64,000 bases of DNA from AV69 sp963742315 (GTDB taxonomy: Bacteria > Verrucomicrobiota > Verrucomicrobiia > Chthoniobacterales > UBA10450): contig CAVULE010000013.1 in assembly GCA_963742315.1 (NCBI GenBank), positions 186,001 to 250,000 on the forward strand, given 5' to 3'. Made by a program: the position numbers and the translations under genes. Shown one piece after another: positions 18,300 through 27,072 of the stretch; position 1 is the first letter of the stretch; the number at the start of each line of letters is the position of its first letter. The notes under the pieces were generated by a model that saw only the letters and a list, made by a program, of their open reading frames with translations, ran no database searches and was not told the origin of the DNA.

Positions 18300-19390
18300 T
18301 TAGTGAAGCTTGCCAAACAAACCAGTCCAGCTTGGCCGAGACGCGAACGAAGACCTTGCGGATGATTTGCAGATAATCTTGCCGTGCTCGGTGTAGATGG
18401 CGCCTGGCCGCGCGCACCCGCAGCGAGGAAAAGGTCCTTGTCCTTGCCGTTCGACGAGCAGCGCACGGCGATGCGCTGTTCCGGCGTGGCTTATCGGCAG
18501 GGTGTTCGGCAGGTTCGCCGCTGATCGGCATCTGGCCTTGCGCCGTCGCCCACAGGATGGAGTCCACCTTGCACTTGATGATGCGACCCGGATACATCTC
18601 CATGAAGATTTCCGCCTCGTTGCCCGGCTCCACGTAGCGCAGTTCGTTCTGGCGGAAAAAAGCCAGCACCCAGGGATCATCCTCCTCGATGAAGCTCATC
18701 ACCGGCATGGTCGCAAACTGCGTGGCGCGCACGCCGGGACGCAGCGCGAGATTCGCCACGCGGCCATTGGCCGGCGCGAGGTGCGTCGTGCCTTCGAGGT
18801 CGAATTTCGCACTTGATGAGGTCGGCTTCGGACTTGGCAATCTGCGCTCTGGCCTGCGATTCCGTGGCGTCGGCGGCGAGGAATTCGCTTTCCAGATTTC
18901 CGAGGTCGCTTTGCGCCTGCTCGAGGTCGGCCCGCTTCCCGGCCCCGGTCGCGGCGAGTGCGGTGAATTGCTCGACGCGCTTTTTCGCCAGGTCGATCCG
19001 CGGGGTCAGCGCGGCTTTTTTGGCCGCGGCATTATTGAGTTGATCCTTCGCTCCCTGCAGCGTGGCCTCGGCGGCTTTCTCCGCCGCCTCGAAGGGCACC
19101 GGGTCGATCTTGAAAAGCACATCGCCCTTCTTGATCGGCCGGTTCGGCTCGATCGGCACTTCGGTGACCTGCCCAGTCACGCGCGGCACGATCGGGATGA
19201 CATAATTCTGCGCCCGCACTTCACTCGCCGACGGCGCGACGATGTTCATGAAGAGGATCAGGATCGTCAGCGCGACGATCGGAATGGTGACGACGATGAC
19301 CTGGCTGGTGATGTTCCAAGGCAACCACTTGATCTTGAAGAAGATCAGCCAGACGATGACCGAGTAGATGATAAGTAGGATGAGTTCCAT
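18300..19390 (-). CDS. HlyD-family membrane fusion protein (YiaV/YibH-like), multiply frameshifted
   Basis: The N-terminal 210 residues are intact: a membrane anchor pair (LILLIIYSVIVWLIFFKIKW), the lipoyl-like PIVPRVTGQVTEVPIEPN, and a coiled-coil hairpin (KKRVEQFTALAATGAGKRAD). The frame changes near 18805, after which LEGTTHLAPANGRVANLALR and PWVLAFFRQNELRYVEPG continue the beta domain; at least four further frame changes occur between about 18520 and 18370 (VRCSSNGKDKDLFLAAGARG and IYTEHGKIICK are in different frames). Its ATG overlaps the DUF3302 stop (TAATG). DUF3302-HlyD pairing is known from E. coli yiaW-yiaV. The tail is either badly sequenced or decayed. Confidence 0.75.
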
Positions 19391-19776
19391 TACACCTTAG
19401 CTCCGTGTGAGCTGAGTTTCGCTTCGAGTTCCGCGACGCGGGCTCGGAGTCTTTCGATTTCGCTCTCTTCCTTCGCTACCTCCTCTTTCAGGTGGCCGAG
19501 CGATTCGTCCACATCGGTGCCGTAAGCCATCTTGTGCAGCACCGGTTTGGTGTAGGCCCAAAGCCACGCAATTGGCCAGAGCAGTCCACCAAAGCAAAGC
19601 GAGAGCAGACAGAGGCACTGAATCGCGTGGGTCTGTGGATGCTTTTTCTTTTCGGCAATCTTTTCCGGCAGGACATGCACCAGCCAGAAAACGGCGATAC
19701 CGATAATCGGCGCGATCACGAGCACGACCCACGAAATGCCATTGGCAATTGAATCGAGCGTTTCGCCATGGAACAT
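19390..19776 (-). CDS. DUF3302 family inner-membrane protein (YiaW-like)
   Basis: 128 residues with two membrane segments: GISWVVLVIAPIIGIAVFWL and LCLLSLCFGGLLWPIAWLWA, followed by a charged C-terminal coiled coil (LKEEVAKEESEIERLRARV). DUF3302 proteins accompany a HlyD-like partner, as here. In the same frame upstream of ATG 19776 the sequence reads LLALPSSAHAS, resembling the end of a signal peptide, but no ATG precedes it; a small indel may hide the true start, possibly linked to the interrupted reading from 20045. Stop and next start overlap. Confidence 0.82.
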   Translation of the reverse strand: MFHGETLDSIANGISWVVLVIAPIIGIAVFWLVHVLPEKIAEKKKHPQTHAIQCLCLLSLCFGGLLWPIAWLWAYTKPVLHKMAYGTDVDESLGHLKEEVAKEESEIERLRARVAELEAKLSSHGAKV

Positions 19777-20045
19777 GGAGGCGTGCGCGCTCGATGGCAG
19801 CGCCAGAAGCCGAGCGCGATGAGCCAGATTACCTGTCTCGGAGGAGACCTGCGTGAGCGCAATTTGTCGCTGCTTTCAAGGAGTGCATTCCCTAGTTGCG
19901 ATGCTGCGTTTGCTCTGCTCATAAATTCAGCTGGGCGTCTACCGTCGTTACCATGACTGTTCTTGCAGCCAGTATAATCGCCGCCACAACATGGCCTGCG
20001 CCGCGCTCCAGATGCAAGAAAAACAACGAGACCTTTTTTGTTCAT
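19716..20045 (-). pseudogene. Interrupted short ORF upstream of DUF3302
   Basis: ATG 20045 has a plausible ribosome site (TGGAGT) and begins MNKKGLVVFLA, a good signal-peptide start, but the rest of the 109-residue reading lacks a protein-like pattern. Frames are probably shifted, and this may be the broken 5-prime part of the DUF3302 gene or a small lost exported protein. It starts 80 bp downstream of the box at 20126, close to the usual box-to-gene distance. Confidence 0.35.
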
Positions 20046-20125
20046 AGCTACTCCAGGTTGATGCTGTGTCGTTAGTCCTTCCGGTCGCTGCCTAATCTGC
20101 GCGACGCGGTGTTGCCTTTGGTATT

Positions 20126-20137
20126 GGACCTTGGGCT
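20126..20137. promoter_or_regulatory. DosR-like palindrome box 3 (GGACCTTGGGCT)
   Basis: One mismatch to the core (GGC for GTC) with the typical flanks ATT/TATGCC. It points towards ATG 20045 and the DUF3302-HlyD-OprM-SthA-NhaA run on the minus strand. Confidence 0.55.
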
Positions 20138-20569
20138 TATGCCGAAGCTGCGTCCTTTCCTTCCGCTGACGTCCGATCGTTCCCCGTATTGATGACCCGA
20201 TTGCGACGAGGCCTAATGGAGATTTTCTGCGGGCAGGAGAGAATTCGCCGTCCACTCACGAGCCGATCAGACACGCTGATTAGCCCGATGGCAAGAGCGG
20301 TATGACGACAAAGTTTGGCAATCAATACTTGCGCAGGCCATCGAGGCCATGTTCGCTGGAGTATGCAAGATCCTCGGAATCGCTCGAAGACTCGAGCACG
20401 GAAACAGGCCGAAGGCCGCATGAAGCAAGTCGGCGCCGTCTACGGAACTTGCGATCATGAGCAGGACACGTTGATACGGTTTGACGTCGAATAGAAGTGT
20501 CTGCTCGACGTTCTACGAATTAAGTGGGAAACTGGACGTTTCGTCTCCGGTATCGCGGACTCGCTGATA

Positions 20570-20581
20570 AGGCCAAGGTCC
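20570..20581. promoter_or_regulatory. DosR-like palindrome box 4 (AGGCCAAGGTCC)
   Basis: One mismatch to the core, with flanks GATA/GATG. It lies 168 bp upstream of the L,D-transpeptidase ATG at 20750, which is longer than usual. The 20138-20749 region otherwise holds no gene I can support. Confidence 0.45.
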
Positions 20582-20749
20582 GATGATCGCGACCCGCGAC
20601 TGGCCGGTAATAGTGCCGGGCGATTTGCATGAACAGATTTTTCGAACTGCACAAATGCAGCCCGTCGCGAAGGCTGGGAAAGTGATCCGCTTCCAGAGAC
20701 AGCATTGGACGAAGGTCTGATTTCGGATACAGGTGTGCCCTCTACTTTC

Positions 20750-21772
20750 ATGCACCATTCACCTTTCTCTAATTACCTCGTGAAGATTCTATCCACCGTC
20801 ACGCTTACTATCGCGCTCCTCACCTCGTCATACGCGGTGCAGCAACCCTCCTTCCACACCAAAGGCACGCCGACCGGCAAGCCAACTGGGACGCTCAAAC
20901 CGGGTGAATACTGGTGGCACCCCGAGCTTTCGCCGAGCGGTCCCCTCATGGTCCTCGTGAGCGTTCCCGAGCAGACCATGCACGTGTATCGGAACGGCAT
21001 CCTCATTGGCCGCTCGAGCATAAGCACTGGCACGAAAGGAAACGCTACCCCGGGCGGCGTGTTTAGCATTCTTGAAAAGAAGCAGGAGCATTACTCGAAG
21101 AAATACGACAATGCGCCGATGCCTAACATGCAGCGACTGACTTGGACCGGTATCGCGATGCACTCGGGTAATCTCCCCGGCTATCCGGCGAGCCACGGCT
21201 GCATCCGCATGCCATTTGATTTCTCGCAGTTGCTTTTCCGCGAGACGTCGAAGGGCGGCACAGTAGTCGTGGGCGATGGCAAGGTCCCGGTGCCGCACCT
21301 CGCGTCGAGCCCCGGACTACTGCTGGCGCCGAAGGATATCTCAGCTGCAATGGTGCGTCCGCTCGCGAGCAATGAGTACGACTGGAAGCCAGAACGCAGC
21401 GAGAGCGGGCCGATCACGATGGTGGTCAGCGCGGCCGATAAAGCGATCTACGTTTATCGGAACGGCGATGTCATCGGGCGCGCGCCGGTGGAGGTAAGTG
21501 GCCGCGGTTCGCTGGGGAATCATGTCTACTCGCTCCTAGAAGGCACGACCGACCGGCAAAGCTCGCTGGCTCCCGGCCGGGCCGCGCGAAAGTGGATGAC
21601 CGTGACGAGCAGTGGCCGCCGCACCGACGCCGACAAGATCGCGTCGCGCCTGCGCATCAACCCCGAGTTTGCGGCGAAGGTTTACGACACGCTCACACCG
21701 GGGACGACAGTCATCATCACCGACCAACCAGTCGTGCGGAAGCGGGTCAATGCCGCGGTCCTCGAGAGCTAG
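20750..21772 (+). CDS. L,D-transpeptidase (YkuD domain) with a second YkuD-like half
   Basis: About 340 residues from ATG 20750; GTG 20780, directly before the signal peptide (ILSTVTLTIALLTSSYA), is an alternative. The first half is a complete catalytic YkuD domain: LMVLVSVPEQTMHVYRNGIL, GTKGNATPGGVFSI and the active-site HSGNLPGYPASHGCIRM with the catalytic Cys. It would make 3-3 peptidoglycan cross-links or attach proteins in the periplasm. The second half (ITMVVSAADKAIYVYRNGDV) repeats the start of the fold but lacks SHGC, so it is a degenerate duplicate. It stands alone, with one box upstream and another downstream. Confidence 0.88.
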   Translation: MHHSPFSNYLVKILSTVTLTIALLTSSYAVQQPSFHTKGTPTGKPTGTLKPGEYWWHPELSPSGPLMVLVSVPEQTMHVYRNGILIGRSSISTGTKGNATPGGVFSILEKKQEHYSKKYDNAPMPNMQRLTWTGIAMHSGNLPGYPASHGCIRMPFDFSQLLFRETSKGGTVVVGDGKVPVPHLASSPGLLLAPKDISAAMVRPLASNEYDWKPERSESGPITMVVSAADKAIYVYRNGDVIGRAPVEVSGRGSLGNHVYSLLEGTTDRQSSLAPGRAARKWMTVTSSGRRTDADKIASRLRINPEFAAKVYDTLTPGTTVIITDQPVVRKRVNAAVLES

Positions 21773-21911
21773 CGGCTGCTGAGTTGGCTGACGTCTCTGG
21801 TTTGCAGCCGTCAGGTTGCCTCCCCGATCGCAGCACGCGGGCGATTTCAAAGAGTGGTGAGCGGTTTGTTCGCATCCGAAATGCGGGCGGAGCTCGCCGC
21901 GTAGCGCGGCC

Positions 21912-21923
21912 GGACCAAAGTCC
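21912..21923. promoter_or_regulatory. DosR-like palindrome box 5 (GGACCAAAGTCC)
   Basis: A strict core match extended to a perfect 14-bp palindrome outside the centre (CGGACC/GTCCG flanks). Unlike other copies the flanks are GC-rich. It lies between the L,D-transpeptidase and the BASS transporter, 118 bp upstream of the latter. Confidence 0.5.
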
Positions 21924-22041
21924 GACAGACGGCGCCGGTCCGCACGCGCAGGCTTGTTGCAATTGGTGAGATCGCTCATAGAAGTCGACGCGCGATCGGT
22001 ATGCCCGATCGAATTTCGTCTCACGGTTCAAAACTAGAAAC

Positions 22042-22884
22042 ATGAAATACCTGGTGTCGTGCGTTGTGCTGATGCTGATGTTGTCGATCGGCATGAGCGT
22101 GAGTCCCAGGCGACTGCTGGAAAATTGGCGGCGCCTGACACTGTCGCTTTGGGCGCGATTGGTGGCAGGGACATTTCTCGTTCCGCCACTTCTCGCCCTG
22201 GCGCTCGGAAAGATACTTTCGTTAGATCGTCCGATAATGGCGGGATTGTTTCTCATCGCGGTCGTGCCGGGCGCGCCACTAATGACTCGTGGTGCGGCGC
22301 AGAAAGGCTTCGATCTGCAATTGGCGGCAAGCTACCAGGTTTGGGGCGCGCTGCTGACGCCCGTGATCGTTCCGCTGTTGATTGCGGCCGGCGGCTGGTT
22401 GTATGGACGCGACATCTGGGTGCCGCCGATGAAGTTGCTGGCGGTGATCGCGGAGCAGCAGTTCGTGCCGCTGATTGTCGGCATGACGCTAATGTGGCTC
22501 GCACCTGCGTTCTCCACGCATGCCCAACGTATCCTCAATACAGTTGGTAACACATTGCTCTTGGTCGTCCTGGTGGGACTGCTTTACAAAATTGGTCTTG
22601 CCCTGTGGAAGGAGAGTCCATGGGTGGTGGTGGCCGCCCTTCTGCTTGCGGCGGGATGCCTGCTGGGGATGCAACTGCTGTTGGGTCGGCCCTCCGCAAC
22701 CGTTCAAACGTTGTCCGTCTGTAATGCGAACCGGCACGTCGGCCTTGCCCTCTTACTTTCGGGGCAGCACAGCCGCGACGGTCGAGCAGTGCCGGTGATT
22801 GCGGCCTACGCACTCGCGGCCCTGCTGGTGATGTGGCTTTACGCAAAGTTGGCTCGTCGCGAAAGGGAAGAATTGGCGACATGA
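22042..22884 (+). CDS. Bile acid:sodium symporter-family (BASS/SBF) membrane protein
   Basis: 280 residues with nine or so membrane segments. The SBF-like pattern is seen in LVSCVVLMLMLSIGMSVSPR, LFLIAVVPGAPLMTRGAA and the late segment LSVCNANRHVGLALLLSG, which matches the asparagine-bearing crossover helix of the family. Substrates in bacteria are organic anions or keto acids and cannot be predicted. It starts at ATG 22042 and is not closely linked to any neighbour. Confidence 0.8.
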   Translation: MKYLVSCVVLMLMLSIGMSVSPRRLLENWRRLTLSLWARLVAGTFLVPPLLALALGKILSLDRPIMAGLFLIAVVPGAPLMTRGAAQKGFDLQLAASYQVWGALLTPVIVPLLIAAGGWLYGRDIWVPPMKLLAVIAEQQFVPLIVGMTLMWLAPAFSTHAQRILNTVGNTLLLVVLVGLLYKIGLALWKESPWVVVAALLLAAGCLLGMQLLLGRPSATVQTLSVCNANRHVGLALLLSGQHSRDGRAVPVIAAYALAALLVMWLYAKLARREREELAT

Positions 22885-23349
22885 AAGAGCTGCCTTTGCC
22901 CGATGCTGACAAATCGCGGTTGAGCATACTGACTTACTACTAGCGCAAGTCGGCTTCGGATTGAAAGGTCCGTCGGGCACTCGGGTTCCGATTTGGACTG
23001 GCTATTAGTTCTCGCGCTGGTCTTACATTCTGCGTCACCGCTGAGGCCTGCTCAGTATCGTAGCAATGGCGTCGGCCGTCTCGTCACTCATGAAGTGGAG
23101 GCGCAAAAATAGGTCTAAGACGAAAGTCTGATAGAGAGATGTTCCCGGACGTGCATGGTGTTTCCAGCACCACCATGCAAACGCCACTTCTGGCGAAGCG
23201 CGTTTCGCTTCGAAATTGACTTGCACCTTAGTGAGCTACTCGCTTATACCAAGCGCCTCGACCCAGCCAGCGCCTGGTGGCGCTCGGTTCTGGCTGCGAC
23301 CGAGCAATCGAACGATTCACCTGAAACTATAATAACAAGAATCACGATC
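22885..23349. other. Intergenic stretch with a weak palindrome
   Basis: About 465 bp without a convincing gene. AGACGAAAGTCT at 23118-23129 is a near-match to the box core (one position off) with CTA and GATAG flanks, 220 bp upstream of the SpoIIAA-like gene. It is too distant and too weak to call with confidence. Confidence 0.3.
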
Positions 23350-23709
23350 ATGCCCATCGAAATCGAATACGAACCTAACGACATTTGTGTGCTGCGCATC
23401 CGCGGCGTTTTAATACAATCCGAATTTGCGGCGAAACAAAAGGCGCTGGCGGACAAAATCGACGTCGGCGCGAAGCCGCGCATACTGGCGATTGTCGAAA
23501 ACTTCGAGGGTTTTGAACGCGGCGCAGATTGGAACGATCTAGATTTCCTACTCTCGCATTCCGGTGAGATCGCCAAAATTGCTGTCGTGGCGGAGCCGCG
23601 ATGGGAAGCACAAGCTCTCGCTTTTGCTGGCGCGGGAGTTCGCCGCGTCCCAGTAAAATTTTTTCCGCCGGACGAAATTGCGGCCGCACGCACGTGGCTG
23701 ACGGAATAA
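23350..23709 (+). CDS. SpoIIAA-like (STAS-fold) protein
   Basis: 119 residues from ATG 23350. The pattern of PF11964-type SpoIIAA-like proteins is seen: an N-terminal beta-strand pair (EYEPNDICVLRIRGVLIQSE), KPRILAIVENFEGFERGADW, FLLSHSGEIAKIAVVAEPRW and a C-terminal strand-helix (VRRVPVKFFPPDEIAAARTW). Such proteins are small, soluble and usually of unknown role, and lack the serine phosphorylation site of true anti-anti-sigma factors as far as I can see. It may be functionally related to the three longer SpoIIAA-like paralogues at 44859, 58296 and 59281. Confidence 0.75.
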   Translation: MPIEIEYEPNDICVLRIRGVLIQSEFAAKQKALADKIDVGAKPRILAIVENFEGFERGADWNDLDFLLSHSGEIAKIAVVAEPRWEAQALAFAGAGVRRVPVKFFPPDEIAAARTWLTE

Positions 23710-23723
23710 GCTCGCGGCCTCCT

Positions 23724-24698
23724 TCACAAACCGCCGCCCCAGCGGTACTGCCAGGCGATCCCAACCGCGTCGAAGTCGTGGTGGCGATGACCGTTGTAGC
23801 CAGTGATGCCGTAAATTTTGACAGACTGTGACCGAGTGACCGGGATCGCCAATGTCGCGCCGAAGCGCAACCCTTCCTGCCGATCGTTATTCTCCACGCC
23901 ATCAACCGTCGAGCGGCTTCCCGCGAAATAGCCGGCATTTACCGCCAGCCAAAGGCTGCGCGCGAAAGTGTAGCTCGCATTCGCCTGCACGGAATAGAGC
24001 GGCGCCTGCTCGCGCGTTTTGCCTTGGAGGAAATCGTCGTTCTCAGTGTAAAACGTGACGGCCGGCGCGAGCTCGAGCGTCCAGCGTCCAAGAGCTTTTG
24101 AAATGCCAAGCTCCGGTTTCACCGACCATCGATTGGTCCCGACATTGACCAGTTTGGTGTCGTCGTACTGGCCGAGTGGGACGCCCACCCGCACGCTCGC
24201 GCCGATAATCAGATCTTGCCGGTATTTTGCGAACTCTGCTGCGTTGAGCGCGGGCGCGCCGATGAAGTTTATCGAAAATCGAAAGAGCGGATCGGCTAAC
24301 CCGCTGATCTCGCGCACGTGCGGCTGGCCAAAGACAAGACCTTCGGCTCTCAGTCCAGCGAAGGGAACAACAATATCGAACTTCGCGGACTTGCCGAACA
24401 CGTTTAGCACACGAGCATAAGCCAAAACACCGATGTGCGATTCGTTGCTCACATTTTCGATTGGCAATGACGGATCGGTCAGCACGGTACCGCTGGCGTA
24501 GCCGTAACCCAGAATGACGAAGTTAGTGCCGACCGGAGAGTTACTATAGGCGCGCGGTTCGAGATCCTGAGCAGAAAGGTCGCTGCACCATCCTGCGCTA
24601 ATCAGCGCAGTCCCAGCGGCGATGAGATGTTTTGCATAACAAACCGATGCTGTGCGCACGCGGCAGTTACTCTTAACAAACCACTCTTTCCAAGACAT
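23724..24698 (-). CDS. Outer-membrane protein of the phenol-MetA transporter-like family (PF13557 type)
   Basis: About 324 residues from ATG 24698. A signal-peptide-like stretch (LIAAGTALISAGWCSDLSAQ) precedes the mature barrel beginning DLEPRAYSNSPVGTNFVILG, the usual start of this family. Strand-like segments include KFDIVVPFAGLRAEG, WSVKPELGISKALGRWTLEL, ASYTFARSLWLAVNAGYFAG and the terminal IAWQYRWGGGL. Cargo is unknown. The 24698 start overlaps the expected ribosome site with the box at 24700; a later GTG start just before VRTASVCYAK is possible. It diverges from the DUF4136 gene. Confidence 0.75.
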   Translation of the reverse strand: MSWKEWFVKSNCRVRTASVCYAKHLIAAGTALISAGWCSDLSAQDLEPRAYSNSPVGTNFVILGYGYASGTVLTDPSLPIENVSNESHIGVLAYARVLNVFGKSAKFDIVVPFAGLRAEGLVFGQPHVREISGLADPLFRFSINFIGAPALNAAEFAKYRQDLIIGASVRVGVPLGQYDDTKLVNVGTNRWSVKPELGISKALGRWTLELAPAVTFYTENDDFLQGKTREQAPLYSVQANASYTFARSLWLAVNAGYFAGSRSTVDGVENNDRQEGLRFGATLAIPVTRSQSVKIYGITGYNGHRHHDFDAVGIAWQYRWGGGL

Positions 24699-24699
24699 A

Positions 24700-24711
24700 A
24701 GACCAAGGTCC
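24700..24711. promoter_or_regulatory. DosR-like palindrome box 6 (AGACCAAGGTCC)
   Basis: A strict core match with the consensus flanks CATA/AATAGG. It ends 65 bp upstream of the DUF4136 lipoprotein start at 24777, in the standard position. It abuts the start of the divergent outer-membrane protein, so it could also repress that gene. Confidence 0.72.
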
Positions 24712-24776
24712 AATAGGCGTTTCCTGGCAGCGACTTCAGCTTGAACGGCATCGAATCAAACCAGCAAAGGTATCTC

Positions 24777-25343
24777 ATGAAAACTGTATTCAACTTCTTC
24801 TTAGCTGCCGGAGTCCTCTGTGTGTTTGCCGCATGCGCGAGCCAGAGCGTTACGGTCACCACCGACCACGACCCCGCGGCCCACTTCGCGGCATATAAGA
24901 CGTACACCCTCGCGCCGCCCGCTCGCGGCGAAACCCTGTCGCCGGTAGGCGAGGCAGCCTTGCAAGAGTCCGTGCGGACGGAACTCGCCAAGCGGGGAAT
25001 TACTGAAACGCCGGGGAAAAAGGCCGATCTCGATGTTGTTCGCCAAGTCTTCGTTCTCGAAAAAGTTTCGGTGCAACAGTACACCGACTGGGGCTACGGC
25101 CATCACGGCACCTGGCCTTACGGTTACGGCCATTACGGCATGTGGTACGGCGCTCCCGTCACCTATACCGACTTTAACACTTACGGTGAAGGCACATTGA
25201 TCATCGATTTCGTCGATGCACACACGAAGAAGCTTGTCTTTCGCGGCGTCGGAAAAGCGGTGGTCGGCGGAGCCGGATCAAATGCGGAAAAAATTCGCGC
25301 TGCAGTCGTCAAAATCGTGGACCAGTTCCCACGCGGAGGCTGA
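24777..25343 (+). CDS. DUF4136 family lipoprotein
   Basis: 188 residues. The signal sequence ends in the lipobox VFAAC, giving a lipid-anchored Cys. The DUF4136 pattern is visible: DPAAHFAAYKTYTLAPPARG, a helix (GEAALQESVRTELAKRGITE), and the segment EGTLIIDFVDAHTKKLVFRG with a C-terminal helix. A Gly/Tyr/His-rich loop (WGYGHHGTWPYGYGHYGMWY) is inserted. Start ATG 24777 is preceded by AAAGG. Such proteins are envelope-associated with no known activity. Box 6 is 65 bp upstream, so it is likely regulon-controlled. Confidence 0.85.
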   Translation: MKTVFNFFLAAGVLCVFAACASQSVTVTTDHDPAAHFAAYKTYTLAPPARGETLSPVGEAALQESVRTELAKRGITETPGKKADLDVVRQVFVLEKVSVQQYTDWGYGHHGTWPYGYGHYGMWYGAPVTYTDFNTYGEGTLIIDFVDAHTKKLVFRGVGKAVVGGAGSNAEKIRAAVVKIVDQFPRGG

Positions 25344-25420
25344 TCATTTTGCATGAACTGCGCGGTGTTCTCGTTGAGCACCCGCACACTGGAGGCAACG
25401 CTTTCGGCGAGGAAAATTCA

Positions 25421-26086
25421 TTGAGTGCGCAAACGAAAAGCCAATCTCAGCACGAATCTGGCTCCGCTTCCAAAACGCCGAAGAAAAAGTGGGTTGAGCC
25501 GGTCACAGCGTTACTAATGGCGCTGGCCACAGTTGGAACCGCATGGTCTTCGTATCAATCGGCGGCCTTCACCCGACGCAGCAACCGGCTGATGAACGAA
25601 TTTAATTCACTCGAGCGTCGTGCCAACCTGCTAAACATCCAGGGAATGCAGGCGGCGAGCATTCATGCCGCAATGTTCATGGAATTGCTCGCAGCGCAGC
25701 AGACTGGTAATGAAAAACTGGCGGACCTCTACGAGCGGCGCTTTCCGCCTGATGTGCGGAAAGCGTACGATGCCTGGCTCGCGCAAAGGCCTTTTGAGAA
25801 TCCAAATGCTGACCCGCATCCATTCGTCCCGAACCTCTATGAAGTTCGGGGCACGCGCGAGGCCGCAGAGGCGAATGCTCAAGCCGCTTCGAAAGTAACC
25901 GAAGCGCGCCAGTTCGGTAATATTTCCGGCCAGTATCTGGCAAACACCGTCCTGTTCGCGGCAGTCCTGTTTTTCGCCAACACCGCCGGCAGATTCGAAC
26001 AACGGCGTGTCCGCGTGCTGGCGTTTACTTTCGCCCTTGCAGTTTTCACCTATGCCGTTGTGCGCATCGCGATGCTTCCCGTCTGA
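25421..26086 (+). CDS. Hypothetical membrane protein (N- and C-terminal helices, central coiled region)
   Basis: About 221 residues if translation begins at TTG 25421, which has GAGG 9 nt upstream; an earlier TTG 25349 is also open. A membrane segment (WVEPVTALLMALATVGTAWS) is followed by a soluble helical part (YQSAAFTRRSNRLMNEFNSL and later FPPDVRKAYDAWLAQRPFEN) and two C-terminal membrane segments (LANTVLFAAVLFFANTAGRF, VLAFTFALAVFTYAVVRIAM). I do not recognise a named family. It lies about 77 bp after the DUF4136 gene and may share its transcript. Confidence 0.65.
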   Translation: MSAQTKSQSQHESGSASKTPKKKWVEPVTALLMALATVGTAWSSYQSAAFTRRSNRLMNEFNSLERRANLLNIQGMQAASIHAAMFMELLAAQQTGNEKLADLYERRFPPDVRKAYDAWLAQRPFENPNADPHPFVPNLYEVRGTREAAEANAQAASKVTEARQFGNISGQYLANTVLFAAVLFFANTAGRFEQRRVRVLAFTFALAVFTYAVVRIAMLPV

Positions 26087-26186
26087 TTTTGTGAAACAAG
26101 CAAGAGCAACAATTTGCACGGGTTCTCCCGCCGACGACGTCAGACAGGCGTTCGACGCGAGACTGTCCAACTAACGCACCGCGCCG

Positions 26187-26624
26187 ATGCTCTCGAAGCT
26201 TCTCATCGGTTTTTTTCTGATGGGGCTGTGCGTCACGATCCACGCAACGGGACTCACGAGTGCGTTCCGGTGGATGCACGCTCGGCTGGCACGCGGCTCG
26301 GGGCAGGTCTGGCACGCAACATGGATGCTTGTCCGCATCGCCGCCTGGACGCTACTGCTGCATGTGATCGAGATTTTCGTTTGGGCGCTCTTTTACGTGT
26401 GGCGCGGCGCGATGCCGGACCTCGCAACATCCGCCTATTTCAGCGCGATCACTTACACCACTACCGGTTACGGCGACCTCGTGCTGGCTAAAGAATGGCG
26501 CCTCTTGGGTGGCATCGAAGCGCTCACCGGCATCCTGATGTGCGGGCTTTCCACCGGCTTGTTCTTCGCCGTGTTTACCGACGTCTTCGGCCTCAACCGC
26601 GGATCCTCCGGCCGAGATTCATGA
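26187..26624 (+). CDS. Two-TM potassium channel (Ion_trans_2 type)
   Basis: 145 residues. The arrangement is a short N-terminal hydrophobic segment (LLIGFFLMGLCVTIHATGLT), an inner helix (WMLVRIAAWTLLLHVIEIFV), a pore loop with the K+ filter TTTGYGDLVL, and a final helix (GIEALTGILMCGLSTGLFFA). No RCK domain follows. It would carry K+ passively and may set membrane potential. Two further channels in this window (54118 and 60567) have related but different filters. It is about 100 bp after the 25421 gene, in the same direction. Confidence 0.9.
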   Translation: MLSKLLIGFFLMGLCVTIHATGLTSAFRWMHARLARGSGQVWHATWMLVRIAAWTLLLHVIEIFVWALFYVWRGAMPDLATSAYFSAITYTTTGYGDLVLAKEWRLLGGIEALTGILMCGLSTGLFFAVFTDVFGLNRGSSGRDS

Positions 26625-26644
26625 ATCTGCACCGAGCCTTCGAC

Positions 26645-26757
26645 GGTCGCAACGCCGCTGCCAGCCCGGCGCTGAGCGTGACCGTCAAGGTCATGATCAA
26701 GCCGAAAAGAATCTCGCCCAGTCGGCTGGCGGGATCGAGATAGCGGGGAAAAAGCGT
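26645..26757 (-). pseudogene. Truncated VIT-like N-terminus
   Basis: The minus strand reads DPASRLGEILFGLIMTLTVT followed by LSAGLAAA, matching the beginning of the VIT-like protein at 9156-9821 (EPIDRISEVLFGLIMVLTFT). The reading then runs into unrelated residues and ends near 26593. Only about 35 residues remain. The palindrome at 26827 lies upstream in the same direction, so this was probably a regulon gene. Confidence 0.6.
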
Positions 26758-26826
26758 TTCATTCTCGCATCTTTGCACCAAAATCGGGATCAGGGGAAAT
26801 ACTCGCGGACGTGCGGTGGCGACATC

Positions 26827-26838
26827 GGACCTAAGGCT
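26827..26838. promoter_or_regulatory. DosR-like palindrome box 7 (GGACCTAAGGCT)
   Basis: One mismatch to the core (GGC for GTC), flanks ATC/TATGACC. It lies about 70 bp upstream of the VIT-like fossil on the minus strand and 150 bp from box 8, so it is likely the control site of the lost gene. Confidence 0.5.
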
Positions 26839-26988
26839 TATGACCCACGCCGCCGCGCCTGCGCCAGCGCCATAGGCGCGACAATCATCGTCACCGACGG
26901 GGCAGCCAGTCGCAAAGCGAACAATAACTTGACGCCTTGCTGACGAAGTGACACGAGATAAGTCGGCGCTGAGATTGTGGCGTCTATA

Positions 26989-27000
26989 GGACCAAGGTCC
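26989..27000. promoter_or_regulatory. DosR-like palindrome box 8 (GGACCAAGGTCC)
   Basis: A strict match extending to ATAGGACCAAGGTCCTAT (26986-27003), nearly perfect apart from the AA centre. It ends 72 bp upstream of the decarboxylase start at 27073 and heads the entire amino-acid decarboxylation cluster. Confidence 0.78.
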
Positions 27001-27072
27001 TATGGACGCAAAAAACGCAGACGCGCATTCTTCTGCTGGACACAACTAACAGACCCGAGAAGGAAAGACCAA

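Noticed and set aside
23118..23129. AGACGAAAGTCT as a twentieth box.
   Set aside because: Only a near match, and 220 bp from the next start codon; kept as a note in the gap entry and not counted.
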